Source of the DNA: Burkholderia sp. NRF60-BP8
Lineage (GTDB): Bacteria; Pseudomonadota; Gammaproteobacteria; Burkholderiales; Burkholderiaceae
Direction: 5' to 3'
Length of the DNA stretch: 64,000 bases
Assembly (NCBI RefSeq): GCF_001522585.2
Contig: NZ_CP013372.1
Span: forward strand, 62,001 to 126,000
The position numbers and the translations under genes are program-made. Under the pieces are notes generated by a model. That model was given only the letters and a program-made list of their open reading frames with translations. It was not told the origin of the DNA and did no database searches. This document shows positions 16,480-25,009 of this stretch, one piece after another. How positions within the stretch are numbered: the first letter of the stretch is position 1; every line of letters starts with the position of its first letter.

Positions 16480-17673
16480 CTACGAACGGGACGTCGACCA
16501 GCCCGTCGCGGCAGGCGGCGTGGCGCGCGTCGCGGCCGCCGGCGCCGCCGCGTGCGCGATCGGGTTCGCATCCGGCAGCGCGACGTTGCGCTCGGTGCCG
16601 GCGTCGAACAGATGCAGGGCTTCTTCGTCGAAGCGCCACGCTACCACGGCGCCCGGCGCTGGAGCCATCGGGGCCGGCACGAGGGCCGCGCACGGCTGGC
16701 CGCGCCAGTCCAGCGTGACGAGCGCCTCGGCGCCGAGCAATTCGACGAGTTCGACCGTGCCGGTCAGCGTGAGCGTACCCGGGGTCGGATCGCCTTCGGA
16801 GACGAGCCGCAGGTGGTTCGGGCGAATCGCGGCCTTCACCTGCTGGCCGTCCTGCAGCCGCGCGAAGCGTGAGGACGCGAGCGGCCAGCGCGTGCCGTTG
16901 CAGTCGAGCAGCACGGTCGTGCCGACGCGCGCGATCGTGCCGTCCGCGAAGTTCATCGCGGGCGTGCCGACGAACCCGGCCGCGAACACGGTATGCGGCT
17001 GGCCGTACAACTCGGCCGGCGTGCCGATCTGCTCGATGCGGCCGCCGCGCATCAGCACGACGCGATCGGCGAGCGTCATCGCTTCGAGTTGGTCGTGCGT
17101 GACGTACAGCGTGGTCGTCTTCAACTGCCGATGCAGCCGCTTGATGTCGCCGCGCAACTGCGTGCGCAGCTTCGCGTCGAGATTCGACAACGGCTCGTCG
17201 AACAGGAACACGTCGGGCGTCTTGATCATCGCGCGCGCGATCGCCGCGCGCTGCTGCTGGCCGCCCGACATCGCGCGCGGGCGGCGCTCGAGCAGCGCGT
17301 CGAGGCTCAGGATGCGCGCGACGTCGCGCACGCGGCGGTCGATCTCGTCGGCCGGCACCTTCAGGCGCCGCAGGCCGAACGCGATGTTGTCGTACACCGT
17401 CATGTGCGGATACAGCGCATAGTTCTGGAACACCATCGCGACATTGCGCTCGCGCGGCGGCAGGTCGTTGACGACCGCGTCGCCGATCGCGAGCTCGCCG
17501 CCGGTGATCGCCTCGAGGCCCGCGATCATTCGCAACATCGTCGACTTGCCGCAGCCGGACGGGCCGAGCAGCACGATGAATTCGCCGTCGGCGATCTCGA
17601 GGTCGAGCGGATGCAGCACGGCGGGGCCGCCGTCGTAGTGCTTCGACAATGCGTGGCAGACGATTCGGGCCAT
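16480..17673 (-). CDS. ABC transporter ATP-binding protein (UgpC/MalK type)
   Basis: A 397-aa ATPase of the CUT1 carbohydrate importer class. Walker A is GPSGCGKST, the Q-loop region VFQNYALYPHM, the signature MSGGQQQR, Walker B VFLFDEPLSNLDAKLR and the H-loop YVTHDQ. The C-terminal half is the OB-fold/TOBE regulatory domain (AAIRPNHLRL). The last 40 residues are Ala/Thr/Pro-rich and may be an unstructured tail. It starts 3 bp after the dehydrogenase stop. It energises uptake through the two permeases at 18722 and 19552. Confidence 0.94.
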   Translation of the reverse strand: MARIVCHALSKHYDGGPAVLHPLDLEIADGEFIVLLGPSGCGKSTMLRMIAGLEAITGGELAIGDAVVNDLPPRERNVAMVFQNYALYPHMTVYDNIAFGLRRLKVPADEIDRRVRDVARILSLDALLERRPRAMSGGQQQRAAIARAMIKTPDVFLFDEPLSNLDAKLRTQLRGDIKRLHRQLKTTTLYVTHDQLEAMTLADRVVLMRGGRIEQIGTPAELYGQPHTVFAAGFVGTPAMNFADGTIARVGTTVLLDCNGTRWPLASSRFARLQDGQQVKAAIRPNHLRLVSEGDPTPGTLTLTGTVELVELLGAEALVTLDWRGQPCAALVPAPMAPAPGAVVAWRFDEEALHLFDAGTERNVALPDANPIAHAAAPAAATRATPPAATGWSTSRS

Positions 17674-17676
17674 GGC

Positions 17677-18711
17677 TCAATCCATTTCGATCTGAATCTT
17701 GACGTCGCGCGGCTGCCCGCTCGCCGCTTCCTCGAACGCGCGCACGCCTTCGGAAAACGGGAATGTGCGCGAGATGAACGGCTTCACGTCGATCGCGCCG
17801 GATGCGATCAGCGCGAGCGCGCGCGGGAAGATGTTCGCGTAGCGGAACACCGATTCGATGCGGCCTTCCTTCGCCTGCAGCGCGACCACGTCGAGCGGCA
17901 CCGGCGCCACCGGCATCCCGATCAGCACCGCGCAGCCGCCGGGGCAGATCAGATCGACGAGGCCCGCATACGCGTTCGCGCTGCCGCTTGCCTCGAACAC
18001 GACGTCCGCGCCCCAGCCGCCCGATGCGTCGGCCACCGCGTCGGCGAGCGGCTGCGTGCGCACGTCGACGGTCGTGACGGCCGGATTGCCGGCGAACAGC
18101 GCGAGCTTGTCCGGCACGACGTCGGCGAGGATCACGCGCGCGGCGCCGCCGGCAAGTGCGGCGAGCGCCGTCATCGCACCGATCGTGCCGGCGCCGATCA
18201 CGACCGCGAGGTCGCCCGGTTTCATCGCCGCCTTCTTCGCGGCCTGCAGGCCGATCGACAGCGGCTCGACGATCGCGCCTTCGGCGAACGACACGTTGTC
18301 GGGCAGCCGGTACGTGAACGCGGCCGGATGTACGACGAACGGCGTCAGGCAGCCGTGGACCGGCGGCGTCGCCCAGAAGCGCACGTCGGGATCGAGGTTG
18401 TAGAGCCCGCGCAGCGTCGCGGGCGAATCGAGGCGCGGCACGCCGGGCTCCATGCACACGCGGTCGCCGACGCGCAGGTGCGTGACGTCGGCGCCGGTCT
18501 CGACGACGGTGCCGGATGCTTCGTGACCGAGCACCATCGGCGCATCGACGCGGAACGGGCCGATTCCGCCGTGAACGTAGTAATGCACGTCGCTGCCGCA
18601 GACGCCGACCGTATGGACCTTGATCCGGACGTCGCCGGGGCCGACCTCTTGCGGCAGGTCGATGTCGCGCAGCGCGAGCTCGCGCGTGCGTTCGAGTACG
18701 AGCGCTTTCAA
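17677..18711 (-). CDS. Zinc-dependent polyol dehydrogenase (xylitol/sorbitol dehydrogenase type)
   Basis: A 344-aa medium-chain dehydrogenase. The catalytic zinc site is visible as CGSDVHYY and [12 protein letters not shown], with the NAD-binding Rossmann motif [12 protein letters not shown] in the second half. The structural-zinc lobe appears to lack the usual four-cysteine set ([12 protein letters not shown] region), as in sheep-liver-type sorbitol dehydrogenases. The adjacent xylulokinase makes xylitol (or D-arabitol) to D-xylulose the most likely reaction. Spacing is 10 bp from the permease and 3 bp to the ATPase. Confidence 0.9.
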   Translation of the reverse strand: MKALVLERTRELALRDIDLPQEVGPGDVRIKVHTVGVCGSDVHYYVHGGIGPFRVDAPMVLGHEASGTVVETGADVTHLRVGDRVCMEPGVPRLDSPATLRGLYNLDPDVRFWATPPVHGCLTPFVVHPAAFTYRLPDNVSFAEGAIVEPLSIGLQAAKKAAMKPGDLAVVIGAGTIGAMTALAALAGGAARVILADVVPDKLALFAGNPAVTTVDVRTQPLADAVADASGGWGADVVFEASGSANAYAGLVDLICPGGCAVLIGMPVAPVPLDVVALQAKEGRIESVFRYANIFPRALALIASGAIDVKPFISRTFPFSEGVRAFEEAASGQPRDVKIQIEMD

Positions 18712-18721
18712 CGTGTTCTCC

Positions 18722-19564
18722 TTATTTTCCCTTGACGATCGAATTGAGCAGCCGGCTCAGCATGCCGACGAATACGAGCGGCGGCAGCGCGAGCAGCACC
18801 GTCGACGCGTTGATCACGCCCCACGGCACTTCCTGGCCGAGCGACGTGAACGCGGACGCGACCACCGGCAGCGTCGCGCTGCGCGACGACGTGAGCGCGA
18901 GCGCGATCATCAGTTCGTTCCACACCAGTACGAAGCTGAACACGATGCCGCCGAGCAGCGTGCTCGCGCACACCGGCAGCGCGATATGCCAGAACACCGC
19001 GTACGGGCCGTAGCCGTCGAGCGCGGCGGCTTCCTCGATCTCGCGCGGCAGCCGGCGAAAGACGGGAATCGACAGCCACGTGATGGTCGACAGCGTGACG
19101 AGCAGGTACGTGACGATCATCGACAGCTTCGTGTCGTACAGCCCGAGATCGACCCAGATCGCGATCAGCGGCAGCGCGACCGCGACGGGCGGCAAAAAGC
19201 GCAGCGACAGCAGGAAGAACTGGATGTCGCGCTTGCCGCGCACGGGGTAGCGCGCGATCGCATACGCGGCCGGCACGCCGAGCAGCGCGCCGATCAGCAC
19301 GGCCGCGCCGACGATCGCGATGCTGTTGCCGAGGCCGATCAATACTTCGGGGCTCGACAGCACCTGTTCGTAGTTCGCGAGCGTCGGCGTGAAGAAGAAG
19401 CGCGGCGTCGGCGTGACGATGTCGAGCAGGTGCTTGAGCGAATTGAGCACGGCCCAGAACAGCGGGAACGCGGCGACGATTAGGATCGCGCCGGCGATCG
19501 CGACGGTGGACACGGTGGCGGCAGGGCCGCGGCGAGCCATTCGGCGTGCCGTCAGTCGTCCCAT
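18722..19564 (-). CDS. Carbohydrate ABC transporter permease (MalG-like)
   Basis: A 280-aa inner-membrane subunit with six predicted helices. The EAA loop reads [24 protein letters not shown]. The ATG at 19564 overlaps the end of the partner permease by 13 bp. It forms the translocation pore with the 19552 permease for a sugar or sugar alcohol. Confidence 0.93.
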   Translation of the reverse strand: MGRLTARRMARRGPAATVSTVAIAGAILIVAAFPLFWAVLNSLKHLLDIVTPTPRFFFTPTLANYEQVLSSPEVLIGLGNSIAIVGAAVLIGALLGVPAAYAIARYPVRGKRDIQFFLLSLRFLPPVAVALPLIAIWVDLGLYDTKLSMIVTYLLVTLSTITWLSIPVFRRLPREIEEAAALDGYGPYAVFWHIALPVCASTLLGGIVFSFVLVWNELMIALALTSSRSATLPVVASAFTSLGQEVPWGVINASTVLLALPPLVFVGMLSRLLNSIVKGK

Positions 19565-20511
19565 TTGTTGACCCTCTTCCAGATGAGCGTGAAGACGAGC
19601 GTGGTCGCGACCATCATCAGCACGGCCATGCCCGACGCATACGACACCTTGCCGGCGAGGCCGATGCCCTGCTGGTACGCGTAGAGATCGAGCGTTTCGG
19701 TCGCGATGCCGGGGCCGCCCTTGGTCATCACGTAGATCAGGTCGAACGAGCGCAGCGATTCGACCATCTTGATGAACACGAGGCTCACGAGCGGCGCCTT
19801 GAGCATCGGCAGCGCGATGTACGCATGCACCTGCCACGTCGTCGCGTAGTCGAGCCGCGCGGCTTCGAGCGGCTCGGGCGGCAGCGTCTCCAGCAGCTTC
19901 AGGATCACGACCGCGAAGAACAGTCCCCACTGCCACACGTCGACGAGCGCGACCGCATACAGCGCAAGATGCGGATCGGCGAGAAACGCGGTGTGCTCGA
20001 CGCCGAGCGTGCCGAGCAGCCAGCTCAGGATCCCGGTGAGCGGCGCGTACATGAACTTCCAGATGAACGCGGCCGACACGCGCGGCAGCAGCACCGGCAT
20101 GATCAGCACCAGCGACGCGACACGGCGCCAGCGACCGTGCACGCGCTCGAACAGGAACACCGCGAGCGCGATGCCGACCAGCACCGCGCCGGCGACCGTG
20201 ACGACTTCCCACAGCACCGACACCTCGATCGCGTTCAGGAAGCGCCGGTCCGACGCGAGCCGGACGAAGTTGCGCAGGCCGACGTATTCGCTGTCCGGGT
20301 AGCGCAGCACGCGGTTGCGCAACGCGAGGTTGATCGCGGCGATCGTCGGGACGAGGCTCAGGACCGCGAGCAGCGCGAGCGTCGGCGCGAGGAACACCCA
20401 CGGCAGGCTCGTGCGGTCGCGGCGCGCGCCGGCGCGCCGGGCCGAGGACGGGGAAGGGGCGGGGCGGACGCCGAGCGCGCGTCCGCCGGCGCCGTCATTT
20501 GCGAGCGACAT
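19552..20511 (-). CDS. Carbohydrate ABC transporter permease (MalF-like)
   Basis: A 319-aa permease. An unusually long basic, Ala/Pro-rich cytoplasmic N-terminus (about 35 residues) precedes six helices. The EAA loop is LEAARLDYATTWQVHAYIALPML. The gene overlaps the 3' end of the binding-protein gene by 17 bp and the following permease by 13 bp, so the transporter genes are tightly coupled. Confidence 0.93.
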   Translation of the reverse strand: MSLANDGAGGRALGVRPAPSPSSARRAGARRDRTSLPWVFLAPTLALLAVLSLVPTIAAINLALRNRVLRYPDSEYVGLRNFVRLASDRRFLNAIEVSVLWEVVTVAGAVLVGIALAVFLFERVHGRWRRVASLVLIMPVLLPRVSAAFIWKFMYAPLTGILSWLLGTLGVEHTAFLADPHLALYAVALVDVWQWGLFFAVVILKLLETLPPEPLEAARLDYATTWQVHAYIALPMLKAPLVSLVFIKMVESLRSFDLIYVMTKGGPGIATETLDLYAYQQGIGLAGKVSYASGMAVLMMVATTLVFTLIWKRVNKWDD

Positions 20512-21769
20512 GTTCGAGCGCGTCCTTCGCGTACTGGTCCGCGTCGTCGAGCGTGCCGCGGATGTCCGTCTGCGTGCCGGTGAACACCTGTTCGAGCGCG
20601 ATGCCGAGGTTGTCGCCGATATCCGGCCACTGCGGCGTACGCCAGATCGTCACCTGCGTGACGGGGTTGGTGTCGTTCAGCCCGGCCTGGATCTGCGGCG
20701 CGACGTGTTGCTTGAAGTACGGGCTGGCGATCGTGCTCGAGCGGTTGTAGTCGCTGAACACGCCGTTGCGCAGCCGTGCCTGCTCCTGTTCCTTGCTGGT
20801 CGCCCATGCGATGAAGCGGCCGGCGGCCATGCGCGTGCAGTCGTCCTTCGCGCCGACGGCCGAGATCGCGAAGCCGTGGCCGTACGCGGCCGACGGCAGC
20901 GGCGCGGGCGGCCGCGTGTAGCCGACCTTGCCGGCCACGCTCGACTTGCTCGCGTCTTCCATCCAGTCCGCGAACGGCGTCGACTCGATCATGAACGCGA
21001 CCTTGCCGGAGCGGAACGCTTCGAGCGCGTTGCTCCAGTCGTAGGTGGCGGCGCCCGGCGGCGCGTACTTGAACAGGTCGCCGTAGAGCTGCGTGGCCTT
21101 CACGGCGGCCGGCGAATTGAACGCGGGCTGGCCGCCCTTGTCGGTCCACGCGCCGCCCATGCCGAGCATGAACGGCGACCAGCGCCACACGTTCATCCCC
21201 GAGCCGCGCTGGCCGCGCGCGACCCAGCCGTACAGCTTCGGCGGCGCGTTGAGCTTCTTGATCGCGGCGACGAGCTGGTCGAGCGTCTTCGGCACGGGGA
21301 TGTGCGCGGCGTCGAGCAGGTCGCGGCGGTAGAACAGGAAGTCGCCGCCGCCGATCAGCGGCGCGAAGTACGCGACGCCGTTGTAGCTCGCGACCGCGCA
21401 GCGGCCGGGCAGGAAGTCGTCGTAGTCGTATTCCTTCGGGTAGTACTTGAGGAGCGGCACGATCCAGTTGGCCGACGCGAATTCGGCGACGTTCGCCTCG
21501 TCGACGTAGTAGATCTGGTAGGAGCCCGCGCCGGTCGACGCGTCGAGCCGCGATTTCGCGCGGCGGTCGTTCTCGCCGAAATAGCTGATCTCGACCTTCG
21601 TGCCGCTCTTCTTCTCGTAGTCGGCCAGCGATTTCTCCATCACCGACAGGCCGAGGCTCTTCTGCGCGAGCACCCGAAGGGTCGGCACCTTGCAGACCTG
21701 CGCGGCCGCGACGCCCGGCAGACAGGCGCCGAGCAGCACGCCGGCTGCGACGATTCGCATCTTGTTCAC
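20495..21769 (-). CDS. Extracellular solute-binding protein for the polyol ABC transporter
   Basis: A 424-aa family 1 binding protein. The signal peptide MNKMRIVAAGVLLGACLPGVAAA is cut before QV. The body has the family pattern: LRVLAQKSLG, then an aspartate/tyrosine-rich ligand face (YYVDEANVAEFA, GGGDFLFYRRDLL) and a C-terminal Lys-rich helix. First gene of the seven-gene operon, and therefore nearest the operon promoter in the 270 bp upstream. It delivers substrate to the permeases in the periplasm. Xylitol, arabitol or another pentitol is inferred from the catabolic genes. Confidence 0.92.
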   Translation of the reverse strand: MNKMRIVAAGVLLGACLPGVAAAQVCKVPTLRVLAQKSLGLSVMEKSLADYEKKSGTKVEISYFGENDRRAKSRLDASTGAGSYQIYYVDEANVAEFASANWIVPLLKYYPKEYDYDDFLPGRCAVASYNGVAYFAPLIGGGDFLFYRRDLLDAAHIPVPKTLDQLVAAIKKLNAPPKLYGWVARGQRGSGMNVWRWSPFMLGMGGAWTDKGGQPAFNSPAAVKATQLYGDLFKYAPPGAATYDWSNALEAFRSGKVAFMIESTPFADWMEDASKSSVAGKVGYTRPPAPLPSAAYGHGFAISAVGAKDDCTRMAAGRFIAWATSKEQEQARLRNGVFSDYNRSSTIASPYFKQHVAPQIQAGLNDTNPVTQVTIWRTPQWPDIGDNLGIALEQVFTGTQTDIRGTLDDADQYAKDALEHVARK

Positions 21770-22041
21770 CCGTGTCTCCTTGATTCTGCTTGTTCGAATG
21801 CCGCCGATGACGGCAGGAACAATGGTGTGACGCGGGCGATGCGATCACCACATCAAAAGAGTTCGCGAACCGATACTTTTTGCTCAGGTTGGGTCGTGCG
21901 ATGCACAAAATGTGGTGGTCGGGCGGTGGAGCGCCCTTTCGCGCCGCGCCGTGCATCTGGGAGAATGCGGCTGCGGCCGTGCGGATTCACGGCCCGCGTG
22001 CCGGCCTCGCCGACACGGTGCGAGATTCGACAGGTGGGAAA

Positions 22042-22728
22042 TTGACCGACAACGACGAACTTTCGCTGCGCCCGGAGAGCCGCTTCTGGCAGCTCGCGCC
22101 GGTGAGATGGTGGATCCGCGGGCACGGCCGCGACGGCTATTCGTTCCGCCTGCTGCTGTGCCCGCTCGCGATCGTGTTCGTGCTGGAATTCGTCTGCGTA
22201 ATGGCCGGCGCGCTGTACACCAGCATCGCGATCAGCGCGGTCGCGACGCTGTTCCTCGGTATCGCCGGTTTCTACGGTGCGCAGCGCGAATGGCTGATGA
22301 CGTCCGAGACCGCGCGCGCACTCGTGAAGGCGCTCATGAAGAAGGCGGCCGAGCGGCTCGCGTCGCTCGGCGTCGGTGCCACCGTGCTCGCGATCTTCGT
22401 CGCCGCGACGTCGCTGTCGCTCGTGATGTCGGGCCAGCCGGTGCTGGACAGCGTGTCGAAGGACGCGGTGTCGATCTTCATCGCGCTGGCGTTCCTGCCC
22501 GTGTACGTGTCCGGCGCAGTACGCAAGCTGGCGATCGCGCGGATCGAGGAGCTTGAGGCGTTGCGCCACGCGACCGTCGGCACGCGGCTGACATTCGACC
22601 GCGCCGGCGCCGTGCGCGCGGTGATCGTGCAGGGCGCGGCCGGCAAAGGGAGGGTATCGGTGATGGAGTACACGGTGCTCGGCTTTCGCCCACCGCTCGA
22701 ACAGGTCGGGCGCGAACCGCGCGCATGA
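22042..22728 (+). CDS. Integral membrane protein of unknown function
   Basis: About 228 aa. Four hydrophobic helices are visible in two pairs: YSFRLLLCPLAIVFVLEFVC with YTSIAISAVATLFLGIAGF, and VGATVLAIFVAATSLSLVM with SIFIALAFLPVYV. A soluble C-terminal tail follows. I place the start at TTG 22042 because upstream in-frame residues look non-coding; ATGs at 21880 and 21901 are alternatives. It converges with the sensor kinase gene (17-bp gap). No family recognised. Confidence 0.6.
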   Translation: MTDNDELSLRPESRFWQLAPVRWWIRGHGRDGYSFRLLLCPLAIVFVLEFVCVMAGALYTSIAISAVATLFLGIAGFYGAQREWLMTSETARALVKALMKKAAERLASLGVGATVLAIFVAATSLSLVMSGQPVLDSVSKDAVSIFIALAFLPVYVSGAVRKLAIARIEELEALRHATVGTRLTFDRAGAVRAVIVQGAAGKGRVSVMEYTVLGFRPPLEQVGREPRA

Positions 22729-22745
22729 GCGGCAAGGCCCGCGCG

Positions 22746-23843
22746 TCAGGTCGGGAAGCGCTCGCCGTCGGCCGCCGGCACGAGATCGTCGGGCCACTGC
22801 ACGTCGAACCGCGTGCCGCCCGCGCCGGTCGGCACGCACAGCGCTTCGCCGCGATGCGCATGCGCGATCGCCGCGACGACGGCGAGCCCGAGGCCGGTGC
22901 CGCCGGGTTGCGACTCGTCGACGCGCCGGAACGCCTGGAACACGTGCGGCGCGAACTCGGCGGGAATGCCCGGGCCGTCGTCCTCGACGCGCAGCCGGCA
23001 CATGCCGTTCTCGATGCGCGTCTGGATCCGGATCGCGCCGGGCACCGCATGGCGGCGTGCGTTCTCCAGCAGCGCGAGCAACGCCTGGCGCATGCGGACC
23101 GGGTCGCAGCGCATGCGACGCGGGTCGAGATCGAGTTCCGGATGCTGGCCGGCGGCCTGCAGCGCGTGCGCGAACACGTCGACCACGGCGCGCACTTCGG
23201 CGGCGAGATCGGTGTCGCGGATCTCGATGCTCAGGTGGCCGCTGTCGGCGAGGCTGACCACGCGCAGATCCTCGATCAGCCGCGTCAGCCCTTCGACCTG
23301 CGCGAGCAGGCTGCGGTACAGCGCCTCGCTCGGCGTGAACACGCCTTCGGCAAGCCCCTGCAGCCGGCCGCGCAGCACGGTCACGGGCGTGCGCAGCTCG
23401 TGCGCGATCGCCGCGTTCCAGAAGGTTTGCTCGTCGGTCACGCGCTGCAGTTCGCTCGCGAGCGCGTTGAAGTTGTCGGCGAGCAGCGCCGCTTCCTTCA
23501 ACGAACGGTCGCCGGCGACCGCGCGTGCGCCGAGATCGCCGCGCGCGACGCGGCGGATGCTGTCCGTCACCGAATTCAGCGGCACGAGGATGCGGCGCGA
23601 CAGATTGATCGCGACGATGACGGCAATCAGCAGGCCGACCAGCGTGGTCGAGATGATCCACACCCACTCCGGCCCGCTCGGGAGCCAGCTCTGCGGCTGG
23701 AACGACTCCGGCGAGTACTGGTACAGCAGGTAGTAGAACGCATAGGCCGTCACGACGATCAGCACCGTGATGCCGAAGGCGATCGCGCCCATCGTCAGCG
23801 CGATCTGGCGGCTCAGGCCATCGAGTCTCACTCGCCGCTCCAC
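22746..23843 (-). CDS. Sensor histidine kinase (BaeS/OmpR-group)
   Basis: A 365-aa two-component sensor. TM1 is at about residues 12-40 and TM2 about 60-82, enclosing a very short periplasmic loop (about 20 residues). A HAMP domain follows (RRILVPLNSVTDSIRRVARGDL). The dimerisation helix carries the phospho-accepting His148 in AIAHELRTPV. The ATPase domain has N-box LLENARRHA, G1 VEDDGPGIP and G2 GGTGLGLAVV. The small sensor loop suggests detection in or near the membrane. It overlaps the response-regulator gene by 16 bp. The target genes are not in evidence. Confidence 0.93.
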   Translation of the reverse strand: MERRVRLDGLSRQIALTMGAIAFGITVLIVVTAYAFYYLLYQYSPESFQPQSWLPSGPEWVWIISTTLVGLLIAVIVAINLSRRILVPLNSVTDSIRRVARGDLGARAVAGDRSLKEAALLADNFNALASELQRVTDEQTFWNAAIAHELRTPVTVLRGRLQGLAEGVFTPSEALYRSLLAQVEGLTRLIEDLRVVSLADSGHLSIEIRDTDLAAEVRAVVDVFAHALQAAGQHPELDLDPRRMRCDPVRMRQALLALLENARRHAVPGAIRIQTRIENGMCRLRVEDDGPGIPAEFAPHVFQAFRRVDESQPGGTGLGLAVVAAIAHAHRGEALCVPTGAGGTRFDVQWPDDLVPAADGERFPT

Positions 23844-24565
23844 AGTTTGTAGCCGACGCCGCGCACGCTGGCCGGCACGCCCGCGACGCCGAGATCGTCG
23901 AGTTTCTTGCGCAGCTTGCTGACGTGGCTGTCGACCGTGCGCTCCAGCGCGTCGCCTTCCGGCAGGCAGGTCGCCATCAGCTCGGCGCGGCTGAACACGC
24001 GGCGCGGCGCGCGCGCGAGCTGCGCGAGCAGCTTGAATTCGGTGAGCGTCAGCACGAGCGTGTGGCGCGCGCCGTCGACTTCGACCGTCGCTTCGTGGTG
24101 CTCGAGATCGATCTCGAACGGCGCGGCGCGCAGCACGCGCTGCTCTTCCTGGCGCGAGCCGCCCATCGACCGGCGCAGCACCGCCTGGGCGCGCGCGACG
24201 ACTTCGGCCGGGTTGAACGGCTTGACCACGTAGTCGTCGGCGCCGATGCGCAGCCCGGTCAGCTTGTCGATGTCCTGGTCGAGCGCGGTCAGCATGATGA
24301 CCGGCGTATCGCCGCGATGGCGGATCTCGGCGAGCACCTTCCAGCCGTCGACGTGCGGCATCTGCACGTCGAGCAGCACGAGGTCGGGCTTCAGCGACAG
24401 GTGGAGTTCGAGCGCGCGGCGGCCGTCGGCGGCGTGCACGGTACGCAGGCCGTTGCGCGCGAAATAGGCGGTCAGGATCTCGGCGATCTCGGGTTCGTCC
24501 TCGGCGATGAGGACGAGCGCCTGTGCGCGCTGGCCGGCGCCGGGAGATGAAGAAAATTCGGGCAT
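23828..24565 (-). CDS. Response regulator, OmpR/PhoB family
   Basis: 245 aa from the ATG at 24565, where the receiver domain is preceded by a short tail; an in-frame extension to 24628 is less likely. The receiver has acidic pair ED near residue 22, phospho-acceptor Asp66 (DLVLLDVQMPH) and the conserved Lys in VVKPFNP. The C-terminal winged helix is LTLTEFKLLAQLARAPRRVFSRAELM ... TVDSHVSKLRKKL. Partner of the kinase at 22746. The two genes form an operon that diverges from the amine-oxidase unit. Confidence 0.93.
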   Translation of the reverse strand: MPEFSSSPGAGQRAQALVLIAEDEPEIAEILTAYFARNGLRTVHAADGRRALELHLSLKPDLVLLDVQMPHVDGWKVLAEIRHRGDTPVIMLTALDQDIDKLTGLRIGADDYVVKPFNPAEVVARAQAVLRRSMGGSRQEEQRVLRAAPFEIDLEHHEATVEVDGARHTLVLTLTEFKLLAQLARAPRRVFSRAELMATCLPEGDALERTVDSHVSKLRKKLDDLGVAGVPASVRGVGYKLWSGE

Positions 24566-25009
24566 GGCCACTCGTTCGGATCTATCGGGGTTCCATCGAA
24601 TCGCCATACTACCGCACGGCCCGCGCAACCGAACGGAGACGGGCGAGACCGGGTCGATCGCCGTTGCGTGCGCCGGCTTTCCGCGACCTTTCGGAAGCGC
24701 TGCGATGCATTGCCCGACAGGGGAATACCCTGTCTTTTTTTTTCGATCTTGTTTTATGTATCATGACCTAACTTTTGCAACATGTACTAATTAGAGGCGC
24801 CGGAAAATCCATATCGGTACGGAGCAGTACGGCGTGTGTCCAGGCAGGAATGCGAACCGGATTCGCGCGCCCCGTCCGAGGGGCGCTCGGGCCGGCGGCA
24901 GGTGAAGCGGATCGGGATCGCATCCCGTCGTCAGACTCCGCGCGAACGATGGCCGCTTCCCGGCACGGGGGCCGGCGTTCGCGCCCATTGCAGGCGTCAT
25001 TTACCGATC
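24566..25009. other. Divergent intergenic region carrying the first shared regulatory element
   Basis: 444 bp between the response regulator (minus) and the first amine-oxidase gene (plus). It contains copy 1 of the bipartite element. About 220 bp of GC-rich leader follows before the ATG; an in-frame GTG at 24836 would extend the protein, but the Tat signal fits the later start. Confidence 0.6.
24716..24791 (+). promoter_or_regulatory. Shared bipartite element, copy 1
   Basis: GACAGGGGAATACCCTGTC at 24716-24734 is a perfect 7-bp inverted repeat (GACAGGG-GAATA-CCCTGTC), followed by a run of nine T. ATGACCTAA follows with ACCTA at 24766, 45 bp from the start of GGGAATACCC, then CATGTACTAAT. 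The -35 equivalent here (TATGTA) is weak, so this copy would need an activator. It lies in a divergent region with no plus-strand gene before it, so it is not simply a terminator. Confidence 0.7.

Noticed and set aside
15519..16571. In-frame extension of xylulokinase to 839 residues
   Set aside because: The kinase fold begins at the GTG at 15518; the extension is an off-frame reading of the AraC gene.
16451..18457. Upstream in-frame extension of the AraC regulator to about 980 residues
   Set aside because: The extension runs out of frame through the ABC ATPase and dehydrogenase genes. The cupin domain begins at the ATG at 16450.
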